From NCBI GenBank assembly GCA_015486475.1, contig WFRO01000435.1:1-11340 (forward strand): a stretch of 11,340 bases of DNA, in the 5' to 3' direction. The translations under genes and the position numbers were made by a program. Positions 7,217-11,340 of the stretch are shown here, one piece after another; positions within the stretch are counted from its first letter, which is position 1, and each line of letters starts with the position of its first letter. The notes under the pieces are model-generated. The model had not been told where the DNA came from, ran no database searches, and worked only from the letters and a program-made list of their open reading frames with translations. The stretch is from Bacteroidales bacterium. Lineage in GTDB: Bacteria; Bacteroidota; Bacteroidia; Bacteroidales; VadinHA17.

Positions 7217-7330
7217 GATGCATGAAAAGAAGGATCTTGGAAAATTGGAAGAGAACAGAAGAATAAGCAGGCGCATTTGTGATTATTTCGTATTTTAACA
7301 GGTCATTTGTATGTTGTTGTGCCAAATCTT

Positions 7331-8464
7331 ATGATCATGAATACAAGTCGTCTCTTTTCTGTCCGGGTGTTCGTCCTGGTTCTTTTTATGCTTGCATTTT
7401 CCTCGTCCCGGCCCCTTCGTGCACAGACTCCCGCGGGTCCGCCTTTCCCGGTCCGGGGCCTGGAGATCGCTGCACCGGAGCCTGCAGACCTGGACCGGTT
7501 TTTACAATTCATCCGCAAAGACCTGAAGGCCCTGGGGGTGAACACCCTGGTGCTCAGGGTGGATTACGGTTACAAATACAAGAGCTATCCCGAACTTGCC
7601 GACGAAAATGCTCTGACAAAACAGGAGGCGAAGAAGATCGCGAAAGCCTGTCAGGAAGCCGGGATCCGTCTGATCCCTTCGATCAATATGCTGGGGCATC
7701 AGTCGTGGCACGAGAAGGTGAACCCGCTGCTGGAACACTTTCCGCAGTTCGATGAGACCCCCGGTATCCAAATGCCGGAAAAATATGTGTGGCCCAACCC
7801 CGACCGGTTGTACTGCAAGAGCTATTGCCCCCTGCACCCGGACGTGCACAAGGTGGTCTTTGCCCTGATGGACGAGCTGCTGGATGCTTTTGAGGCCGAT
7901 GCTTTCCATGCCGGCATGGACGAGGTTTTTTACATTGCCTCTCCCGATTGCCCGAGGTGTGCAGGACGGGATCCTGCAGCGCTTTTTGCCGGGGAGGTGC
8001 GGAGGATACACGATCACCTGGCCGGCGGGGGCAAAGAGATGTGGATCTGGGGCGACCGCCTGCTGGACGGGAAGACCACCGGCCTGGGCATGTGGGAAGC
8101 CAGCATGAACAATACCTACAGAGCCGTGGATATGATCCCCAAAGATGTGGTGATCTGCGACTGGCATTATGAGAAACCGGTGCCTACACCTCCTTATTTT
8201 GCCATGAAAGGGTTCCGCGTGATCTCCTGCCCTTACAGGAAGGCGGAAGTGGCCGTGGCACAGGCGAAGAATATGATCACCTACCGGCAGCAATCCCCCG
8301 AAGTCATGCAGAAAAGGTTCCTGGGGGTGATGCAGACCGTCTGGACCTCAGCCGGTGATTTCATGGATGCCTGGTACGGTACCGGCGAGCCCGGGGAGTC
8401 CACTAAAGATCAGGTCGCTTGTATGAGAGCATTATTCTCAGAAATAGCCGGAGACCGGCCGTGA
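7331..8464 (+). CDS. Exported GH20-like glycosidase (beta-N-acetylhexosaminidase-type barrel)
   Basis: The 377-residue protein has a Sec signal (hydrophobic VRVFVLVLFMLAFSSS, then RPLRAQ). ATG at 7331 or 7337 both give a sensible signal; a GTG/ATG-like start further upstream would add polar residues. The mature part is a single TIM-barrel: FPVRGLEI near its start, then SINMLGHQSW, YCPLHPDVHKVVFALMDEL and FHAGMDEVF. The last is the GH20 H-x-G-x-D-E signature, with D197 and E198 (numbered from 7331) as the expected polarising residue and acid/base. Later aromatic motifs (WIWGDRLLDG, VICDWHYE, VMQTVWTSAGDFMDAWYG) fit sugar subsites. In GH20 enzymes the substrate's N-acetyl group acts as nucleophile on terminal beta-GlcNAc or beta-GalNAc. 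This protein is much shorter than typical Bacteroidota GH20 enzymes and lacks the GH20b N-terminal domain, so its substrate is uncertain. The gene is convergent with the GH31 gene and more GC-rich than the two genes before it. Confidence 0.8.
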   Translation: MIMNTSRLFSVRVFVLVLFMLAFSSSRPLRAQTPAGPPFPVRGLEIAAPEPADLDRFLQFIRKDLKALGVNTLVLRVDYGYKYKSYPELADENALTKQEAKKIAKACQEAGIRLIPSINMLGHQSWHEKVNPLLEHFPQFDETPGIQMPEKYVWPNPDRLYCKSYCPLHPDVHKVVFALMDELLDAFEADAFHAGMDEVFYIASPDCPRCAGRDPAALFAGEVRRIHDHLAGGGKEMWIWGDRLLDGKTTGLGMWEASMNNTYRAVDMIPKDVVICDWHYEKPVPTPPYFAMKGFRVISCPYRKAEVAVAQAKNMITYRQQSPEVMQKRFLGVMQTVWTSAGDFMDAWYGTGEPGESTKDQVACMRALFSEIAGDRP

Positions 8465-8521
8465 CCGGTCAGGGGTACCGGCAATGCCGGACAAAGCCGC
8501 CATTTTTCAGACTTTTTGCCT

Positions 8522-8545
8522 TTTTCCACTTTTCCACTTTCCCAC
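8522..8545 (-). repeat. Three octamers of the TGGAA-type minisatellite on the reverse strand
   Basis: TTTTCCAC at 8522-8529 and 8530-8537, then TTTCCCAC at 8538-8545, are three 8-bp units. On the minus strand they read GTGGAAAA and GTGGGAAA, the same octamer family as at 1636-1707 but inverted. They begin 57 bp after the GH20-like gene stop codon. Confidence 0.75.
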
Positions 8546-8566
8546 TTGTCTCTCTTTGTATCGTCT

Positions 8567-8607
8567 GCGTAGAGAGCGTAGAGCGTATTGCATAGGGCAT
8601 AGCAATA
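8567..8607 (+). repeat. Duplicate 9-mer followed by a small hairpin
   Basis: GCGTAGAGA (8567-8575) is followed directly by GCGTAGAGC (8576-8584). TATTGC (8586-8591) can pair with GCAATA (8602-8607) across a 10-nt loop. There is no T-tract and no coding potential. It forms part of the non-coding stretch between the two convergent glycosidase genes. Confidence 0.5.
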
Positions 8608-8630
8608 TAGAGCAGATCCACCCCGTACCT

Positions 8631-8841
8631 TAATTTCTACTTAATTTCGTCCCGACACAGTCGGGGCTGATTTCGCGACCAACGGGAGCAAATTACGTGA
8701 GCGAAGCGAACGAATGACTATCGTATGACCACAGAATGACCATAGAATAACGCGCCGCAGGCGCAAATTTCGCGAACGCAGCGAGCTAATTTCCACCTAA
8801 TTTCGCGACCAACGGGAGCAAATTTCGGCTGCGCAGCAAAC
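8631..8841 (+). repeat. Second, longer WAATTTC/hairpin array on an 11/22-bp lattice
   Basis: TAATTTC occurs at 8631, 8642, 8787 and 8798, and AAATTTC at 8765 and 8820. Degenerate 7-mers in the same register are TGATTTC (8668), AAATTAC (8690), GAATGAC (8712, 8734), GTATGAC (8723) and GAATAAC (8745). Start-to-start steps are 11, 26, 22, 22, 11, 11, 11, 20, 22, 11 and 22 bp. Four-base spacers (TACT, TATC, CACA, CATA, CACC) fill the 11-bp steps. Hairpin units fill the longer ones: GCGACCAACGGGAGC (twice, inside an exact 25-bp duplicate at 8670-8694 and 8800-8824), GTGAGCGAAGCGAAC, GCGCCGCAGGCGC, GCGAACGCAGCGAGC, and a 19-nt unit with stem CCCGAC/GTCGGG. A final 15-nt unit (8827-8841) closes the array. 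It ends 22 bp from the GH31 stop codon. The rest of the 399-bp gap shows no gene. Confidence 0.88.
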
Positions 8842-8863
8842 ATGCCGGCAGCGCAGGCCGATA

Positions 8864-11278
8864 TTACTTACTCATTCCCCGGTCTTCCGGATGCAGGTCA
8901 AGATGCCATCTGATCCGCCCCTTGCCGGGATCTTTCAATAATTCCATTTTTCCGTTTTTCGGGACCACCTCAAGAGAGTGAATTTCTTTGTCCCCCGGCA
9001 GATATAAAAGCCCGCGGGCCGGTTTGTCGCCGGTGCTGTATACCTTCAGGGTGATCTCCGACCAGTCGATCTGCAGGGTCGATTGGGCAAGTTTTACGTG
9101 CGGGATGACCGATCCGTCTTTGATGAGCACGACCACGGGGATCTCCCCGGCTTCTATACTGTGCCAGCCTCCCGCATATACTTTGCCGGTCTGGTAATCG
9201 ATCCATTTCCCGGGAGGCAGGTATACCCGGCGGGTGGTGCCGGCCTCGAACAGAGGGGCTACCAGTATGTCCGCACCGAACAGGTATTCATCGTCGATGA
9301 GCCACGATCCCGGGTCGTCGGGGTATTCGATGAACAGGGCCCGCACCATCGGCAACCCGTTTTCCGTGCAGGCTTTGGCCTGGGCATAGATATATGGCAT
9401 GAGGCGGTAACGCATATTGTCAGCCCTGCGAAAATCATCCAGGAACGATCTGCTGTATTCCCACGGCTCGGTGGGTGGAGCACCGTGGCTGCGCACATGA
9501 GAGCTCAGCATGCCGAAGGGGGTCCAGCGGCGATACAGCTCTTCGGGCGAGGGTCTGACAAAACCGCCCAGGTCGTGGCTCCAGAAAGCAAAGCCTGACA
9601 GTCCCAGAGAGAGCCCGCCCCGCAGCGTGGCAGCCATGGCATTATCGGTGTTCTCCGCATCGCCGCCCCAGTGTACCGGATAACGCTGGCTGCCGGCCCA
9701 GGCACTGCGTGCCCAGATGATCTGCTCGCCGGTAACCTCGCGTGTGATGTCGGCAACGGCCTTGTTGTACCGGAGCGGATAAAGATTGTGCTCATAAAAA
9801 CCGGTCCTGCCGGAGTGATAAAGACCATTTACCGGAGCAGCCTCGCCGAAATCCACCTTGATGGCCCCCACACCCATGCGCAGCAGCCCGGCGATCTTCT
9901 TCTGATACCAGGCCACCGTGGCAGGATCGGAGAAGTCGAGGATGGCATCTTCGGTGGGGAGGTTGCCTTTACGGTCCTTTATGGCCAGCCCGCGGGATAC
10001 GATCTCCGGGAAGAGTTTGTTCCCGGGGACAAAATAAGGCAACTGCCAGAGAGAGACATGGAAACCCTGCTTTTTAAGGTCGGCTATCATCTTTTGAGCA
10101 TCCCGGAAACGGGAGGGAGAGAAGGTGTAATCGCATTGCCAGTCAGTCTCGAACCATCCCGTATCGAAGTGGATGACATCCGCCGGGATCCTGTTCACCC
10201 GCAGCTTGTCAGCCACAGCCCTGCCCTCCTTTTCCGAGAAATAGGTGATCCGGCTCATCCAGAAACCGAAAGACCACAGGGGTGGCATCGTGGCCCTCCC
10301 GGTCAGCCCGGTATACTCGTTCAGGATATCTTTCGGTTCGCCCAGAAAAACGAACAGATCAAGGGCATCATCCCCGATCATCAGCGAGGTGATCCCGTTG
10401 TAATATTTCCCGAAATCACAGGTGACGGGCGTGGTGGTGTGCATGAAGATGCCGTACCCACGGCTGCTCATGAAGAAAGGAATGGGCTTGTACATCCCCT
10501 CGTTCTGGACGCCGGCAGCATCTTCCGTAAAAAGCACGACGCGTTGCCCCCGCTTGTTCAGCTCCGTGAACGATTCTCCGCAACCGAAGATCTTCTCTCC
10601 CGGCGACAGAGAGAATACAGCATCGAAACTGCGGGAAAGGTCCGAAGCCCTCCTGACATAACAGAAAGGTACGAGAGGAGTGAAGGTCCTGTTCCCCTGC
10701 AGGCTGATCGTTTGGGTGAGCAGTTTGCCCTGCCGGTCCCGGATAATGATACGCCACGGAGAGGGAACGATCGTGACCGATCCGTACGGACCGGTATAGG
10801 TATATCCCTCTCTTGTCCGGTGGTATTTCCAGGATCCTTGGTCCTGCGGTACTTCTCCGTTTACCAGCATGAGGGAATCCTCGTCCGGAGCGAACTCCGG
10901 ACCGGAAAAGGCACGGATGCGGAAGGTCCGGGCCGATACAAAATCGATGTGAAAAGGCAGGGCCGGGGCGGCAGGATACTCTTGCGGAGGGAACTCCCTG
11001 GCTTCGACCGGCTCCAGATAGCTCATGCTCTTATTGAATCCGGTACGTACTGCATATTCGTACCTGTGGTAGATGATCTCACCGCTGCCTGCTGCCGGAT
11101 CAAAACTGCCGAGACTGTCCGCCAAAAAGTAGGTATTGGCAAGATCCTGAAAGTCCCCGCTGATATCAACGGGCTCGCCCAGCAGATGCACAGGAGGGGC
11201 GGGAGTGCGCAGTTGTGAAAAAAGGGAACCGGCAAACAGGGTCCCTGAAACGATAAAGAGGAAAATACGCTTGTTCAT
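8864..11278 (-). CDS. Exported GH31 alpha-xylosidase-type glycosidase (YicI-like)
   Basis: The 804-residue protein starts MNKRIFLFIVSGTLFAGSLFSQ, a Sec signal that fixes the ATG at 11278. An N-terminal beta-sandwich (about 90-290) contains the GH31 stretch FGCGESFTELNKRGQ. The (beta/alpha)8 barrel spans about 328-665 and includes PPLWSFGFWMSR, HFDTGWFETDW and IKVDFGEAAP. D476 of that last motif is the expected nucleophile, and the KxDFGE context is that of YicI-type alpha-xylosidases. VHWGGDAENT carries the expected acid/base D540, 64 residues on, close to the YicI spacing. The strongly YicI-like LRGGLSLGLSGFAFWSHDLGGF follows. A C-terminal beta-sandwich (about 680-790) completes the enzyme. 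By family, it removes non-reducing alpha-xylosyl residues, as in xyloglucan fragments; alpha-glucosidase or another specificity remains possible. The signal suggests the periplasm. There is no T9SS tail. The gene is convergent with the GH20-like gene, and a perfect palindrome lies 26-47 bp before its start. Confidence 0.9.
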   Translation of the reverse strand: MNKRIFLFIVSGTLFAGSLFSQLRTPAPPVHLLGEPVDISGDFQDLANTYFLADSLGSFDPAAGSGEIIYHRYEYAVRTGFNKSMSYLEPVEAREFPPQEYPAAPALPFHIDFVSARTFRIRAFSGPEFAPDEDSLMLVNGEVPQDQGSWKYHRTREGYTYTGPYGSVTIVPSPWRIIIRDRQGKLLTQTISLQGNRTFTPLVPFCYVRRASDLSRSFDAVFSLSPGEKIFGCGESFTELNKRGQRVVLFTEDAAGVQNEGMYKPIPFFMSSRGYGIFMHTTTPVTCDFGKYYNGITSLMIGDDALDLFVFLGEPKDILNEYTGLTGRATMPPLWSFGFWMSRITYFSEKEGRAVADKLRVNRIPADVIHFDTGWFETDWQCDYTFSPSRFRDAQKMIADLKKQGFHVSLWQLPYFVPGNKLFPEIVSRGLAIKDRKGNLPTEDAILDFSDPATVAWYQKKIAGLLRMGVGAIKVDFGEAAPVNGLYHSGRTGFYEHNLYPLRYNKAVADITREVTGEQIIWARSAWAGSQRYPVHWGGDAENTDNAMAATLRGGLSLGLSGFAFWSHDLGGFVRPSPEELYRRWTPFGMLSSHVRSHGAPPTEPWEYSRSFLDDFRRADNMRYRLMPYIYAQAKACTENGLPMVRALFIEYPDDPGSWLIDDEYLFGADILVAPLFEAGTTRRVYLPPGKWIDYQTGKVYAGGWHSIEAGEIPVVVLIKDGSVIPHVKLAQSTLQIDWSEITLKVYSTGDKPARGLLYLPGDKEIHSLEVVPKNGKMELLKDPGKGRIRWHLDLHPEDRGMSK

Positions 11279-11303
11279 GACCGGATCTGTTTTGATGAGA
11301 GGA

Positions 11304-11335
11304 AATACCTATTTAAATAGGTATTAAAATAGGTA
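11304..11335 (-). promoter_or_regulatory. Candidate operator: perfect 22-bp palindrome plus a third half-site, upstream of the GH31 gene
   Basis: The sequence at 11304-11325 is a perfect palindrome with half-site AATACCTATTT. A third half-site copy, AAATAGGTA (11327-11335), repeats the right arm (11315-11323) at a 12-bp offset. The palindrome lies 26-47 bp upstream of the GH31 ATG, where it would overlap a promoter or 5' leader. A dimeric repressor or activator site is the natural reading. No clear TAnnTTTG box is visible beside it, and no regulator gene is in the window. A divergent gene beyond 11340 could share the site. Confidence 0.55.
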
Positions 11336-11340
11336 ATTAA

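Noticed and set aside
7279..7755. 158-codon open frame on the + strand overlapping the start of the GH20-like gene
   Set aside because: It is out of frame with the signal peptide and barrel of the GH20-like protein, and its translation is rich in Pro, Gly, Cys and Arg as in a frame shadow. I saw no sign of a frameshifted gene.
7502..8293. 263-codon open frame on the - strand
   Set aside because: It is antisense to the GH20-like gene with its intact HAGMDE motif, and its translation looks like a shadow of that gene.
8478..8507. Terminator after the GH20-like gene (CCGGC/GCCGG hairpin at 8478-8490)
   Set aside because: The 5-bp stem has a 3-nt loop, and the nearest T-run starts about 12 nt later, so it does not fit an intrinsic terminator.
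9671..11218. 515-codon open frame on the + strand
   Set aside because: It lies entirely antisense to the GH31 gene, whose catalytic motifs are intact. Its translation is low-complexity and shows no family resemblance. It is a by-product of the GC-rich codon use of the real gene.
7331..11278. Polysaccharide utilisation locus
   Set aside because: Two glycosidases are present but they are convergent, and no SusC/SusD pair, sugar transporter or regulator is visible in the window.

Overview
The window looks like a piece of a Bacteroidota chromosome, probably from an uncultured, environmental or gut-type member of the Bacteroidales or a related order. The evidence is that two large proteins end in type IX secretion (T9SS) type A sorting domains, one gene encodes a DUF4412-type protein, the glycoside hydrolases are of types common in this phylum, and no Shine-Dalgarno sequences are evident.

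Layout. (1) 1-1554, + strand: 3' part of a secreted modular protein (FG-GAP/VCBS repeats, fibronectin III, two carboxypeptidase-regulatory/SdrD-B-like sandwiches, T9SS tail), followed by a strong intrinsic terminator. (2) 1555-2117: gene-free, repeat-rich gap. (3) 2118-6041, +: a 1307-residue secreted protein with seven propeller-like repeats, an ASH/choice-of-anchor-D domain, an Ig-like domain, about 475 residues of unrecognised helical sequence, a CARDB-like domain and a FlgD-like T9SS tail. (4) 6149-7051, +: a 300-residue exported DUF4412-like protein. (5) 7052-7330: a gap with a palindromic element between 11-bp direct repeats, plus tandem repeats. (6) 7331-8464, +: an exported single-domain GH20-like enzyme. 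(7) 8465-8863: a repeat-rich gap between convergent genes. (8) 8864-11278, - strand: an exported GH31 enzyme of the alpha-xylosidase (YicI) type, with a perfect 22-bp palindrome just upstream of its start.

The genes do not form an obvious operon. The two T9SS proteins are probably delivered to the cell surface or outside. The GH20-like and GH31 enzymes carry Sec signals and probably trim glycans in the periplasm or at the surface. No SusC/SusD pair or regulator is visible, so this is not a demonstrable polysaccharide utilisation locus.

The most unusual content is intergenic. Two gaps 7 kb apart contain arrays of a 7-bp repeat (WAATTTC and relatives) spaced mostly at 11 or 22 bp. The 22-bp intervals hold 15-nt hairpin units of pattern N5-C-NNN-G-N5. 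Most of these have a GNA triloop, and several carry a symmetric tandem G-A mismatch in the stem. The arrays share a 39-bp segment with one mismatch. They lie among octamer minisatellites that recur in all three gaps. This looks like a dispersed, structured intergenic repeat family, and I do not know a name for it.
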